Of a stretch of DNA of 64,000 nt, positions 1-10,277 are shown piece after piece; positions within the stretch are counted from its first letter, which is position 1; each line of letters opens with the position of its first letter. Position numbers and translations under genes: made by a program. The notes below the pieces were generated by a model that saw only the letters and a list, made by a program, of their open reading frames with translations, was not told the origin of the DNA and searched no databases. Source of the DNA: Aureimonas fodinaquatilis (GTDB taxonomy: Bacteria > Pseudomonadota > Alphaproteobacteria > Rhizobiales > Rhizobiaceae); the NCBI RefSeq assembly GCF_008369445.1, contig NZ_VTWH01000002.1, positions 434,001 to 498,000 of the forward strand. Reading direction: 5' to 3'.

Positions 1-461
1 GCAACGTTGGCCATGTCCCATGGCGCAAGAAACTGGCCTTTTTTGATATTCACGACCCGACCAGTTTCAGCCGCAGCAATGAGCAAATCTGTCTGCCGGC
101 ACAAAAATGCGGGTATCTGCAAGACGTCGCAAACCGCTCCAACCTCTCGGCATTGTTCGGCGGTGTGAACATCTGTCAGCACCGGAACATCAAAGCTTCG
201 CGAGACTTCTTCGAAAACCGGAAGCGCGGCGGCAAGCCCGATACCCCTTCGACCAGTCAAGCTGGTGCGATTTGCCTTATCAAAGCTGGCTTTGAACACA
301 TAACCGATACCCAGCTCGTCGGTAATGGTTTTCATGCGCTCCGCGACCATCATGGAATGGTCGCGACTTTCCATCTGGCATGGACCCGCAATAAGAGCGA
401 AAGGCTGGCTTTGCGAGAAGGATACCCCCCGCGCGATAACCGTTTGGTTGGGTGTGCCCAT
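1..461 (-). CDS. kdsA: 3-deoxy-8-phosphooctulonate synthase (KdsA), N-terminal part
   Basis: KdsA condenses phosphoenolpyruvate with arabinose-5-phosphate to give KDO-8-phosphate, the first committed step of KDO synthesis for lipopolysaccharide, in the cytoplasm. About 153 residues are present and the 3' end is outside the window. The translation starts MGTPNQTVIARGV and contains the family motifs LIAGPCQMESRDH, FKASFDKANRTS, PVLTDVHT and VNIKKGQFLAPWDM, which line the PEP and phosphate site. The ATG at 461 lies 25 bases downstream of the pyrG stop on the same strand, so the two are probably co-transcribed. The family assignment is certain; only the length is incomplete. Confidence 0.95.
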   Translation of the reverse strand, partial: MGTPNQTVIARGVSFSQSQPFALIAGPCQMESRDHSMMVAERMKTITDELGIGYVFKASFDKANRTSLTGRRGIGLAAALPVFEEVSRSFDVPVLTDVHTAEQCREVGAVCDVLQIPAFLCRQTDLLIAAAETGRVVNIKKGQFLAPWDMANV

Positions 462-486
462 ATTGCGCCCTTTTAAATCAGAATTA

Positions 487-2175
<1,689 letters not shown>

Positions 2176-2221
2176 TTACGGCAGAGTTTTCCAAAGCTTT
2201 CCGCTCTGCCAGTTGCTCAAA

Positions 2222-2261
2222 TCGAAAGAAGGCAACCAACCGTTCAAGGTTGATTGCCTTC
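2222..2261 (-). terminator. Hairpin terminator downstream of secG
   Basis: The arms at 2228-2241 and 2248-2261 form a 14-bp stem with one G-T type mismatch and a six-base loop. On the minus strand the stem is followed by a short T-containing tract (TTTCGATTT). It lies just after the secG stop codon and separates secG-tpiA transcription from pyrG. Confidence 0.7.
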
Positions 2262-2280
2262 AGACAATCTCAAGCCGAAA

Positions 2281-2877
2281 TCAATTAGCAGGCGCGACAG
2301 GTGTCGTTTGCTGGGCAGGTGGTGTTTCCACAGGTTGAGCAGGCTGCTCAGGCTGCGCTTCCGGCGCAGCGGGTGCCTCAGCTTCCGGCGCAGTAGGCGT
2401 CACGGCTTCCGGCGTTGCAGGCGTCACGGCTTCCGGCGCGGCAGGTGCAACTGCCGGAGCGCCTGGTGAAGTCGGCGCCGCTGCCGGCTGCTGCGGGGTT
2501 GCGCCAAATGGCACACCACCTTCAGGCTCCGGTGCCGGCTCTTCAGGCAATCCGCCAAGCTGGTCCAGCAACGAGCCGCCCTCTGCCGGAACTGTAGTGG
2601 TGCCTTGCTGCTGCCGGTTGAAATTATCGAACACATCAGCCGGGCTGGAACCGCCATAGCGGGCCAGAATGGCCAATGTCATGGACGTGATGAAAAAAGC
2701 CGCCGCCAGAATGGCCGTGGTGCGGGTGAGTGCGTTTGCCGCCCCCCGCGCACTCATCAGGCCACCGCCGCCACCGCCACCCATGCCAAGAGCGCCGCCC
2801 TCAGATCTCTGAAGCAGCACCACCACGACAAGCGCAAGGACGATAAGAAGATGTATAACAATCAGAACTGTTTGCAT
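2281..2877 (-). CDS. secG: Preprotein translocase subunit SecG with long Ala/Pro/Glu-rich tail
   Basis: SecG is the small accessory subunit of the SecYEG channel. The first 85 residues show the family pattern: an N-terminal membrane helix (VLIVIHLLIVLALVVVVLLQ), a Gly-rich turn containing seven consecutive Gly, the LTRTTAILAAAFF motif and a second membrane helix. Bacterial SecG is usually about 75-130 residues, whereas this one is 198. The extra length is a low-complexity C-terminal tail of Pro, Ala, Glu and Thr, partly encoded by four copies of a 24-bp tandem repeat. Alphaproteobacterial SecG proteins often have such tails. It is downstream of tpiA on the same strand. Confidence 0.93.
   Translation of the reverse strand: MQTVLIVIHLLIVLALVVVVLLQRSEGGALGMGGGGGGGLMSARGAANALTRTTAILAAAFFITSMTLAILARYGGSSPADVFDNFNRQQQGTTTVPAEGGSLLDQLGGLPEEPAPEPEGGVPFGATPQQPAAAPTSPGAPAVAPAAPEAVTPATPEAVTPTAPEAEAPAAPEAQPEQPAQPVETPPAQQTTPVAPAN
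2357..2452. repeat. Four tandem copies of a 24-bp repeat inside secG
   Basis: Copies begin at 2357, 2381, 2405 and 2429, each opening with GCTTCCGGCG on the plus strand. Each copy encodes eight residues of the Pro/Ala/Thr/Glu tail of SecG, so copy-number change would keep the frame. Confidence 0.85.
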
Positions 2878-2966
2878 GATGCCCTGGTTCAGCGGCTTTT
2901 TCGGGAATTTGGCCGTTTCTTATAGCAGCAAGCCAACAATTCCAAACGTTTTCGGCTGCTATCTGC

Positions 2967-3722
2967 CTATTCGGCCCTTACTGCCTTGCATATTGCAATG
3001 AAGTCGGCGGATTTCAAGCTGGCTCCGCCAACCAGTGCACCGTCAACATTGGCAACAGACAGAAGCTCAGCCGCGTTGTCCGGCTTGACCGAGCCACCAT
3101 AGAGAATGCGGAAATCTGCGCCGCTTTCACCAAACCGCTCAACCAGTTTCTCGCGCATGAAGCGGTGCGCGTCTGCCACGTCATCAACTGTTGGTGTCAG
3201 CCCCGTGCCAATGGCCCAGACAGGTTCATAGGCAACAGTGCAGTTTGCAGCGGTCGCCTCATCCGCAAGTGATTCCCGCAATTGCCGTTCCAGAACCTGC
3301 AAGGTTGTGCCCGCATCCCGCTCTGCCTGCGTTTCGCCAATGCAGACAACTGCCACCAGGCCGGCATTCCAAGCAGCTTGAGCCTTGGCACGCACGGTTG
3401 CATCATCCTCGCCGTGCAGGGTGCGGCGCTCGGAATGGCCAACCAGAACGTGGCTTGCGCCAGAATCAGCCACCATTGCCGCCGAGATATCGCCCGTGAA
3501 GGCACCGGACTGCGCCGTGTGGCAATCCTGCCCGCCGATGGCCAGTCCGGTTGCGGCTGTTTCGCATGCGGCGGCCAGCAGCGTGGCTGGCGGGCACAAA
3601 AGCACATCGACATGGGCGGTGCTGCCTGATTCCACCGCATCGCGAACCGCCGCTATTTCGGCAAGACCGGCTTTAAGGCCGTTCATTTTCCAGTTACCGG
3701 CAATCAGCTTGCGAACCGCCAT
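2967..3722 (-). CDS. tpiA: Triose-phosphate isomerase
   Basis: It interconverts dihydroxyacetone phosphate and glyceraldehyde-3-phosphate in glycolysis and gluconeogenesis. The 251-residue protein has the normal TIM-barrel length. Visible are the substrate-binding GNWKMNG near the start (catalytic Lys), LVGHSERR (catalytic His), [11 protein letters not shown] (catalytic Glu) and the phosphate-binding [10 protein letters not shown] and GALVGGASL loops. It is divergent from the SurA_N-type gene at 3891 and upstream of secG in the same direction. Confidence 0.97.
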   Translation of the reverse strand: MAVRKLIAGNWKMNGLKAGLAEIAAVRDAVESGSTAHVDVLLCPPATLLAAACETAATGLAIGGQDCHTAQSGAFTGDISAAMVADSGASHVLVGHSERRTLHGEDDATVRAKAQAAWNAGLVAVVCIGETQAERDAGTTLQVLERQLRESLADEATAANCTVAYEPVWAIGTGLTPTVDDVADAHRFMREKLVERFGESGADFRILYGGSVKPDNAAELLSVANVDGALVGGASLKSADFIAICKAVRAE

Positions 3723-3890
3723 GTTTTCCTCCAGCCGCGTTATTTCGAAGCTGTGCGATAGCTGGAACCTGTATCAAAATCAAACCTGCGACTTGCACCC
3801 GAGGCCCACTCTTTCCTATTAGAGAGAGAGTTTTTCGGGGCGAATGCCCCTGCCCGATGCAAACGGGCTCTTTTGAAGGAATGTCGAGCG

Positions 3891-5783
3891 ATGATGAATC
3901 AGCTACGGCGCGGTGTCGGCAGCTTCACAGTCAAGCTGCTTCTCGGGCTGCTCGTTCTCAGTTTTGTGGTTTGGGGCATCGCGGACGGCTTCGGCGGCAA
4001 CACCGGTTCCAATGTCGTTTTGTCGGCCGGTAAAACCGATGTGACCACGAGTGAATATCAGTTCACCCACAATCAGGCGATGAACCGCATTTCACAGCAA
4101 TTGCGTCGCTGGCCAACGCCAGAGGAACAGGCTGCACTGGGTGTGGACCAGATCGCGCTGTCGCAATTGACCACGGATGCCCTGCTGGACGAACAGGCCC
4201 GCATTCTGAGCATCAACCAGACGGATCAGGAAGTGGTCCGCCAGACCGCGATGGACCCGACCTTCCAGGATTCGACCGGTAATTTTTCGCTCACGACTTT
4301 CCGCTCGCTGCTGCAAAATGCCCGCGTTACAGAAGCGCAGTATCTGACCCTTCAGCATGGGCTGGCCCGTCGTGGGCAGATCACTGGAGCTGTCAGCAGC
4401 GGGTTCGCGCTGCCGGAAGCCTTCACCACGGCACTGGGTGTCTATAATGGTGAAAGCCGCTCGATTGTCTATGCAACCATGGCGCCGGAACCGGAAAGCT
4501 CCATCGCCGACCCGGATGAAACGGTGCTGAACGACTATTTTGAAGATGTGTCGGAAGATTACGCATCGCCGGAATATCGCGCGGTCAGCTTCATTCCGCT
4601 CGTTCCGGAAACCTTGTTTGACCCGGCTTCCATCACCGATGCGGAAATAGAAACGGAGTATCAGGCCAATCTGGCAGAATTCACCACACCCGAGCAGCGC
4701 CAGATTCAGCAGATCGTGTTTGCGGATACTGCGGCTGCCGAAGCCGGCGCACGTGAACTGGCCGCGGGGCGCAGCTTTCAGGACATTGCCATTGATATGG
4801 GCCGTTCTGCGGAAGACGTAACCCTTGGCTTCCGCTCCGCCGACCAGATCATGGATGCAAAGGTTCGCGAGGCCGTGTTTGCGGCAACATTGAACGAGCC
4901 GACGGGCGTCGTTGATGGTTTGTTCGGACCGGTTATTCTGCGCGTTACAGACATCACCCCGGCCAGCAGCCGCCCGCTGGAAGAGGTGCGCGAAGACATC
5001 CGCCAGCAGCTTGCGGCTCTCAGGGCCAGCGAGCAGGCCACAAAAGCCTATGAAGCAATTGAAGACATTCGCGGCAGCGGCGGCACGTTGGCGGAAGCTG
5101 CGCAGAATGCCGGACTTGAACTCGTGACTATTGCTGCCGTTGACCAGAAGGGCCGCAACCCCAGCGGTGTCGAAGTGGACAACCTGGTGGGCGGCAGCGA
5201 TTTGCTGACCGCGCTGTTCCTTGCAGAGTTGGGCATGCCGACACAGCCGGTCAATTTCGCCACCGGCTCATATGTGTTTTTTGAACTGACCGACATTACG
5301 GAAGCCAAGGAGCGTCCGCTTGAAGAGGTTCGCGACGCTGTGATTGCTGACTGGAAGGGCGAAGAAGCCGACAGGCAGCTTGAAGCAAGGGCAAATGCGC
5401 TTCGCGACCGCCTGCTTGCGGGCGAATCCTTCGCCGACCTGGCACAGTCGGAAGGGCTGACCATGCAGAGTGCGGCGTCGCTGACACGGGCCTCCGGCCC
5501 GCAGCAAATTGGCGAACCGGCCACCCGCGCCGCATTTGGCGGGCCGCTTGGTCATGTTGCCACCGCGCCATCCGGCACAACAGGCCAGTGGATGGTGCTG
5601 GAAGTAACAGAGGTCAACGCACCGGCAGACCCGGCAAGCAGCGTGACTGCCGAGCTGAAGACCACCACCAGCAATGCAGCGCGGGATGATCTGCTGCAAA
5701 GCTTTATCGGCCGCCTGCAGGCAGACACGCCGGTGAGCTATAACCAGCGCGCCATTCAATCGGTACGGGGTTCTGTTCAGTGA
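3891..5783 (+). CDS. Membrane-anchored SurA_N/PPIC-type peptidyl-prolyl isomerase (PpiD-like)
   Basis: This is a periplasmic folding factor of the PpiD/SurA_N_3 family, anchored in the inner membrane by one N-terminal helix (about residues 12-32, [21 protein letters not shown] region). A long SurA-like chaperone region follows. A PPIC-like segment, recognisable by [14 protein letters not shown] and [11 protein letters not shown], lies near residues 260-370. A second related block ([22 protein letters not shown]) lies near 465-490, so the C-terminal half looks like a repeated parvulin-type fold. Prolyl isomerase activity is not certain. The ATG at 3891 is preceded by GAAGGA. Its last bases overlap the GTG start of trpD, the usual arrangement in Hyphomicrobiales. 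Confidence 0.88.
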   Translation: MMNQLRRGVGSFTVKLLLGLLVLSFVVWGIADGFGGNTGSNVVLSAGKTDVTTSEYQFTHNQAMNRISQQLRRWPTPEEQAALGVDQIALSQLTTDALLDEQARILSINQTDQEVVRQTAMDPTFQDSTGNFSLTTFRSLLQNARVTEAQYLTLQHGLARRGQITGAVSSGFALPEAFTTALGVYNGESRSIVYATMAPEPESSIADPDETVLNDYFEDVSEDYASPEYRAVSFIPLVPETLFDPASITDAEIETEYQANLAEFTTPEQRQIQQIVFADTAAAEAGARELAAGRSFQDIAIDMGRSAEDVTLGFRSADQIMDAKVREAVFAATLNEPTGVVDGLFGPVILRVTDITPASSRPLEEVREDIRQQLAALRASEQATKAYEAIEDIRGSGGTLAEAAQNAGLELVTIAAVDQKGRNPSGVEVDNLVGGSDLLTALFLAELGMPTQPVNFATGSYVFFELTDITEAKERPLEEVRDAVIADWKGEEADRQLEARANALRDRLLAGESFADLAQSEGLTMQSAASLTRASGPQQIGEPATRAAFGGPLGHVATAPSGTTGQWMVLEVTEVNAPADPASSVTAELKTTTSNAARDDLLQSFIGRLQADTPVSYNQRAIQSVRGSVQ

Positions 5784-6814
5784 GCACCGGCATAAAGCCC
5801 TTTCTGGCCACGGTAGCCAACGGGACGCCCCTAAGCCGTGAGGAATCGCGAGCAGCCTTTTCCGTGCTGATGTCGGGTGACGCGACACCGGCGCAGATCG
5901 GCGGGTTTTTGATGGCGCTGCGGGTGCGCGGCGAAACCGTGGATGAAATTGCCGGTGCCGTGGATGTTCTGCGGGCCAACATGGCGCGCGTCGATGGTGT
6001 GGATCAGGACGCCATCGACATTGTGGGAACCGGCGGCGACCACGCCGGCACATTGAACATTTCCACCTGCACTGCCTTCGTAGCTGCCGGCTGCGGGCTC
6101 ACAGTTGCCAAGCACGGCAACCGGGCTTTGTCTTCCCGCTCAGGCTCGGCCGATGTTCTGGCGGCGCTGGGTGTGAATGTCGACCTGCCGCCGCAGGCAA
6201 TCGGGCAAGTCATCGCCAAGGCTGGCATTGGTTTCATGTTTGCGCCCAGTCACCACTCTGCCATGCGGTTTGTTGGCCCCAGCCGGGTAGAGCTTGGCAC
6301 ACGCACGATTTTCAACATGCTTGGCCCATTGGCCAACCCGGCAGGCGTGCGAAAAATGCTGCTGGGTGTTTATGACCAGCAATGGGTTTTGCCGCTGGCA
6401 CACAGCCTGAAGGCGCTCGGCACGGAAGCTGCGTGGGTGGTGCATGGCGATGGGCTGGACGAAATTACACTGTGCGGCCGCACATATGTGGCACAGCTTC
6501 GCGACGGTCAGATCAGCGAATTTTCCTTTGTGCCGGAGGATTTCGGGCTGAAATCCTGCACGCTTGAGGCAATTCGCGGTGGCGATGGCGCGGAAAATGC
6601 CATTGCCTTGCGCGGCGTTCTGGAGGGGAAACCGGGCCCCTATCGTGATATTGTGCTTCTGAACACGGCAGGTTCGCTGATTGTGGCGGGCAAGGCGGCG
6701 ACCATGTCGGACGGACTGGTTCTTGCCAGCCGGTCTATTGATAGCGGCAGCGCGTTAAAGGCACTGGAAAAGCTGGTGGCAGCAACATCCGGCAGCAAAA
6801 GAGAAATGGCATGA
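5780..6814 (+). CDS. trpD: Anthranilate phosphoribosyltransferase
   Basis: TrpD transfers the phosphoribosyl group of PRPP to anthranilate, the second step of tryptophan synthesis. The 344 residues match the family. The PRPP-binding motif [15 protein letters not shown], the [17 protein letters not shown] motif and the GPLANP motif are all present. The GTG start overlaps the upstream stop as GTGA, so translation is coupled. trpE and trpG are not nearby, as is common in alphaproteobacteria. Confidence 0.97.
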   Translation: MSTGIKPFLATVANGTPLSREESRAAFSVLMSGDATPAQIGGFLMALRVRGETVDEIAGAVDVLRANMARVDGVDQDAIDIVGTGGDHAGTLNISTCTAFVAAGCGLTVAKHGNRALSSRSGSADVLAALGVNVDLPPQAIGQVIAKAGIGFMFAPSHHSAMRFVGPSRVELGTRTIFNMLGPLANPAGVRKMLLGVYDQQWVLPLAHSLKALGTEAAWVVHGDGLDEITLCGRTYVAQLRDGQISEFSFVPEDFGLKSCTLEAIRGGDGAENAIALRGVLEGKPGPYRDIVLLNTAGSLIVAGKAATMSDGLVLASRSIDSGSALKALEKLVAATSGSKREMA

Positions 6815-7617
6815 GCGATATTCTTGCGCGGATTGAAGCCTATAAGCTTGAGGAAATTGCCGCTGCAAAGGCAACCACGTCTCTTGCCGAACTGGAAACA
6901 CTGATCCGGGTGCAATCTGCGCCGCGCGGCTTTGCGGATGCCTTGGCAGCGAAAAAATCCAACGGGTTGTTCGGACTTATTGCCGAGGTCAAGAAGGCCA
7001 GTCCATCCAGAGGCCTGATCCGTCCGGATTTTGATCCACCGGCATTGGCGCGTGCCTATGAGGCGGGCGGTGCGGCATGCCTGAGCGTGCTGACGGATGA
7101 ACCCAGTTTTCAGGGTGCGCCCGCATTTCTGACGGCGGCACGCGCGGCAACCCACCTGCCCGCTTTGCGCAAGGACTTCATGTTTGACACCTATCAGGTG
7201 GCCGAAGCACGCGCATGGGGTGCAGATGCCGTTCTCATCATCATGGCCAGTGTGGATGATGCCTTGGCAGCGGAACTGGAAGATGCGGCCATGCACCACG
7301 GCATGGATTGCCTGATTGAAGTTCATGATGAGCATGAAATGGAGCGTGCCTTGAAATTGCGCTCGCGGTTGATTGGCATCAACAACCGCAACCTGCGAAC
7401 TTTCGAAACCGACCTTGCGGTGAGTGAGCGACTTTCAGTTCTGGTGCCGGCAGACCGGATTATTGTTGGCGAAAGCGGCATTTTCTCTCATGACGAGTGC
7501 CTGCGGCTGGCCAGTTCCGGCATTACCACGTTTCTGGTGGGTGAAAGTCTGATGCGCCAGACGGATGTAACTCAGGCAACGCGCGAGTTGCTTGGCCTGC
7601 CGGTTGATGCCGCATGA
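6811..7617 (+). CDS. trpC: Indole-3-glycerol-phosphate synthase
   Basis: It catalyses ring closure of carboxyphenylamino-deoxyribulose phosphate to indole-3-glycerol phosphate in tryptophan synthesis. The protein is a single-domain TIM barrel of 268 residues, without the fused TrpF found in enterobacteria. Diagnostic motifs are [50 protein letters not shown] and VGESGI. The start overlaps the trpD stop by ATGA. Confidence 0.97.
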   Translation: MSDILARIEAYKLEEIAAAKATTSLAELETLIRVQSAPRGFADALAAKKSNGLFGLIAEVKKASPSRGLIRPDFDPPALARAYEAGGAACLSVLTDEPSFQGAPAFLTAARAATHLPALRKDFMFDTYQVAEARAWGADAVLIIMASVDDALAAELEDAAMHHGMDCLIEVHDEHEMERALKLRSRLIGINNRNLRTFETDLAVSERLSVLVPADRIIVGESGIFSHDECLRLASSGITTFLVGESLMRQTDVTQATRELLGLPVDAA

Positions 7618-8108
7618 GTGGACAGGCGCTGACACATCTGGATGAGACAGGCGCCGCCTCTATGGTGGACATTGGCAGTAAGCTGGTCACCGCTCGTGTG
7701 GCCACAGCCGAGGGTCTTGTTCTGATGCTGCCGGAAACGCTCGAGCTTTTGCAATCCGGTGCAGCGAAAAAGGGCGATGTGATAGCCGTTGCCCGCATCG
7801 CCGGTATCATGGGTGCCAAGAAAACCAGCGAGCTCATTCCGCTCTGCCACCCGCTTATGCTGGACAAGGTCAAAGTCGATATTGAAGTTGAGCCGGAACT
7901 GCCCGGATTGCGCATCGTGGCTTTCGCCAGCGTTTCGGGCAAGACCGGAGTGGAAATGGAAGCGCTCACCGCCGTTTCCATAACCTGCCTGACCATTTAC
8001 GACATGCTGAAAGCGGTCGACAAATCAATGACCATTGCCAGCATTCGCTTGCTGACCAAAAGCGGCGGACAGTCTGGCGATTGGCAGGCGCCGGAGCAGT
8101 CAAGATGA
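7614..8108 (+). CDS. moaC: Cyclic pyranopterin monophosphate synthase
   Basis: MoaC works with MoaA to turn GTP into cyclic pyranopterin monophosphate, the first step of molybdenum cofactor synthesis. The 164-residue protein has the family motifs [25 protein letters not shown] and [11 protein letters not shown] with [11 protein letters not shown]. It overlaps trpC by ATGA and is followed by moeA with the same overlap, so molybdopterin genes are translationally coupled to the tryptophan genes. Confidence 0.97.
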   Translation: MSGQALTHLDETGAASMVDIGSKLVTARVATAEGLVLMLPETLELLQSGAAKKGDVIAVARIAGIMGAKKTSELIPLCHPLMLDKVKVDIEVEPELPGLRIVAFASVSGKTGVEMEALTAVSITCLTIYDMLKAVDKSMTIASIRLLTKSGGQSGDWQAPEQSR

Positions 8109-9316
8109 GCCTCCTGCCATTTGAAGCTGCGCTTGAGCGGCTTCTTGCCGGGGCATCAGCAATTCAGCGCACCGAAAGTTTGCCGCTGCGTCAGGCATCA
8201 GGGCGCATTCTGGCAGCAGACCTGCCGGCACTTCGCACGCACCCGCCGTTCAACTCTTCTGCAATGGATGGCTACGCCCTGCGGGCAGAGGATGCAAAAG
8301 CCGGAAAAATTCTTCAGATTGCAGGTGTTTCGGCTGCGGGTGGTGCACAGCTTCCCGAGCTGCCACAAGGCCAGTGTATCAGAATTTTCACCGGCGCTCC
8401 GGTTCCGCAAGCGGCAGATACCGTATTGATTCAGGAAAACACGGAGCTTCTGCAGGAACAGAACGCAATTCGCGTTGTAGCAAGTGCGGAGCCGAATCAG
8501 AATATACGGCCAACAGGCGGAGACTTTGCCAAAGGCCAGCGCCTTCTGATGGCAGGCAACCGCCTGTCTGCCGGAGCCATTGCACTTGCGGCAAGCGGTG
8601 GTCACGACCAGCTTACGGTTCTGGCCAAACCAGTAGTCGCAATACTGGCAACCGGAGATGAGCTGGTGCAGCCCGGTGGCATCACGTCAGCTTCTCAGAT
8701 CATCGCATCCAATTCCTATGGAATCGCAGCTTTGGTTGAGGCCAATGGCGGCACTGTACTGGATCTGGGCATTTGCGGCGACACGCTGGAAGCCGCGGGT
8801 GATAAAATCGACCTGGCGATTTTGAACAAGGCAGATATTCTGGTGACGATAGGCGGCGCATCGGTCGGCGACCGGGACCTTGTAGCGCCTGCCCTTCAAT
8901 CCCGGGGCGTTGTGCTGGACTTCTGGAAAATTGCAATGCGACCGGGCAAGCCGTTCATGGCAGGAAGCAGAGGCGCAATGCGCTGTCTGGGCCTGCCGGG
9001 CAATCCCGCTTCGGCTATGGTAACCGCTACGGTTTTTCTGCGCCCGCTGTTGCGCCGAATGGCTGGCCTGCCATTGCAGCCACTGCAAGCCGGCAAGCTG
9101 GCAAAAGATGTTGGCCAGGGCGGCTTGCGGGCCGAGTTCATGCGCGCCCGATTGCTGGAGCCTCAGGACGGCGGTCCGCCGCTGGTTGAACCGCTGGCGC
9201 GACAGGACTCATCGCTGTTATCAATTTACGCAGCGGCAAACGCATTGCTGTTACGGCCAGTGAATGCGCCGCCGGGCAAAGCGGATGACAATTGCCTGTT
9301 CTTTCATCTCGATTGA
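8105..9316 (+). CDS. moeA: Molybdopterin molybdotransferase
   Basis: MoeA inserts molybdate into adenylated molybdopterin, the last step of molybdenum cofactor formation. Started at the ATG at 8105, which overlaps the moaC stop as ATGA, it has 403 residues, normal for the family. Visible motifs include the substrate-site [10 protein letters not shown], the RPTGGDF segment, the MoCF-domain motif ATGDEL and [12 protein letters not shown], and the GLPGNPASA loop. It is the last gene of the operon that begins at 3891; lexA follows with its own promoter. Confidence 0.96.
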   Translation: MSLLPFEAALERLLAGASAIQRTESLPLRQASGRILAADLPALRTHPPFNSSAMDGYALRAEDAKAGKILQIAGVSAAGGAQLPELPQGQCIRIFTGAPVPQAADTVLIQENTELLQEQNAIRVVASAEPNQNIRPTGGDFAKGQRLLMAGNRLSAGAIALAASGGHDQLTVLAKPVVAILATGDELVQPGGITSASQIIASNSYGIAALVEANGGTVLDLGICGDTLEAAGDKIDLAILNKADILVTIGGASVGDRDLVAPALQSRGVVLDFWKIAMRPGKPFMAGSRGAMRCLGLPGNPASAMVTATVFLRPLLRRMAGLPLQPLQAGKLAKDVGQGGLRAEFMRARLLEPQDGGPPLVEPLARQDSSLLSIYAAANALLLRPVNAPPGKADDNCLFFHLD

Positions 9317-9335
9317 AACGCTTTACCCGCTTGCA

Positions 9336-9350
9336 GAACACAACTGGAAC
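9336..9350. promoter_or_regulatory. LexA operator upstream of lexA
   Basis: GAAC-N7-GAAC reads as the alphaproteobacterial SOS box GTTC-N7-GTTC on the other strand. It ends 49 bases before the lexA GTG, consistent with autoregulation. Confidence 0.8.
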
Positions 9351-9360
9351 AGCTAGGTTT

Positions 9361-9375
9361 GTTCTGGTTTTGTTT
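9361..9375. promoter_or_regulatory. Second, imperfect LexA operator
   Basis: GTTC-N7-GTTT matches the direct-repeat SOS box with one mismatch and lies 10 bases after the first box, in inverted orientation. The pairing suggests tight or cooperative self-repression, but the second site is only a near match. Confidence 0.45.
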
Positions 9376-9399
9376 TAGTTGATTCCGGGAGCCACGCCA

Positions 9400-10095
9400 G
9401 TGCTGACACGTAAACAGCATGATCTCTTGATCTTCATTCACGAAAAGCTGCAAGAGACTGGCGTGCCACCTTCATTTGATGAAATGAAGGATGCTTTGAA
9501 CCTGCGGTCGAAGTCCGGCATCCATCGACTTATAACTGCTTTGGAAGAGCGTGGCTTTATCCGACGGCTGCCCAACAGGGCGCGCGCGCTGGATGTTGTT
9601 CGCTTGCCTGAATCCATGGGCAAACCTGCCAAAGCAGCACCGCCAGCCAAGGCACCCTCACCGCCAATCGATCTGGCAGCCAAGCGCCGGGAAATGGAAG
9701 CTGTGGCAGACGCCGGGATCAGCGTTCCTGTCATGGGGCAAATTGCGGCTGGCGTTCCAATCTCCGCGATTCAAAACAACACGCGGCATGTTTTTGTGCC
9801 ACCGGATATGCTGGGCAAGGGTGAGCATTTTGCCCTGGATGTCCGTGGCGATTCCATGGTCGAAGCCGGAATTCTGGATGGCGACACGGTGTTGATCCGG
9901 CGGGTGGACACGGCTACGCCGGGCGAAATCGTTGTGGCGCTGGTGGATGATGAAGAGGCGACACTGAAACGCTTTAAGCGTGCCGGCAGCGAAATTGCGC
10001 TTGAGGCGGCCAATCCGGCCTACGAAACCCGCATTCTGGATTCGCGCAGGGTTAAAGTGCAGGGCCGGCTGGTTGGGCTCTTGCGGCGTTATTAA
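9400..10095 (+). CDS. lexA: SOS transcriptional repressor LexA
   Basis: LexA represses DNA-damage genes and inactivates itself by RecA-stimulated autocleavage. The GTG at 9400 is chosen because it gives the conserved start [17 protein letters not shown] and has GGGAG nine bases upstream; the frame is open from a TTG at 9379. Residues 1-65 form the winged helix-turn-helix, followed by a Pro/Ala/Lys linker and the S24 peptidase domain. The cleavage-site Ala-Gly is in GQIAAGVPI, the catalytic Ser in GDSMVEAG and the catalytic Lys in EATLKRF. Two LexA boxes precede it. Confidence 0.97.
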   Translation: MLTRKQHDLLIFIHEKLQETGVPPSFDEMKDALNLRSKSGIHRLITALEERGFIRRLPNRARALDVVRLPESMGKPAKAAPPAKAPSPPIDLAAKRREMEAVADAGISVPVMGQIAAGVPISAIQNNTRHVFVPPDMLGKGEHFALDVRGDSMVEAGILDGDTVLIRRVDTATPGEIVVALVDDEEATLKRFKRAGSEIALEAANPAYETRILDSRRVKVQGRLVGLLRRY

Positions 10096-10277
10096 AGCGT
10101 CGCAGGTCATCTGATCATAGGCAGAGGCACTTTGGCTTTTCGTTTTGTCGCGGTGTCCTGTCGCTGAAAAACGACCTTTCCAACGAGAAACGCTAAAGGC
10201 CTCTCTGTCTCGTCACCTTGTTCTGCCGTTGAAACGTGATTGTGCCAGCCAGAAGCGCCGGAGGCCAAGTCTTGCTT

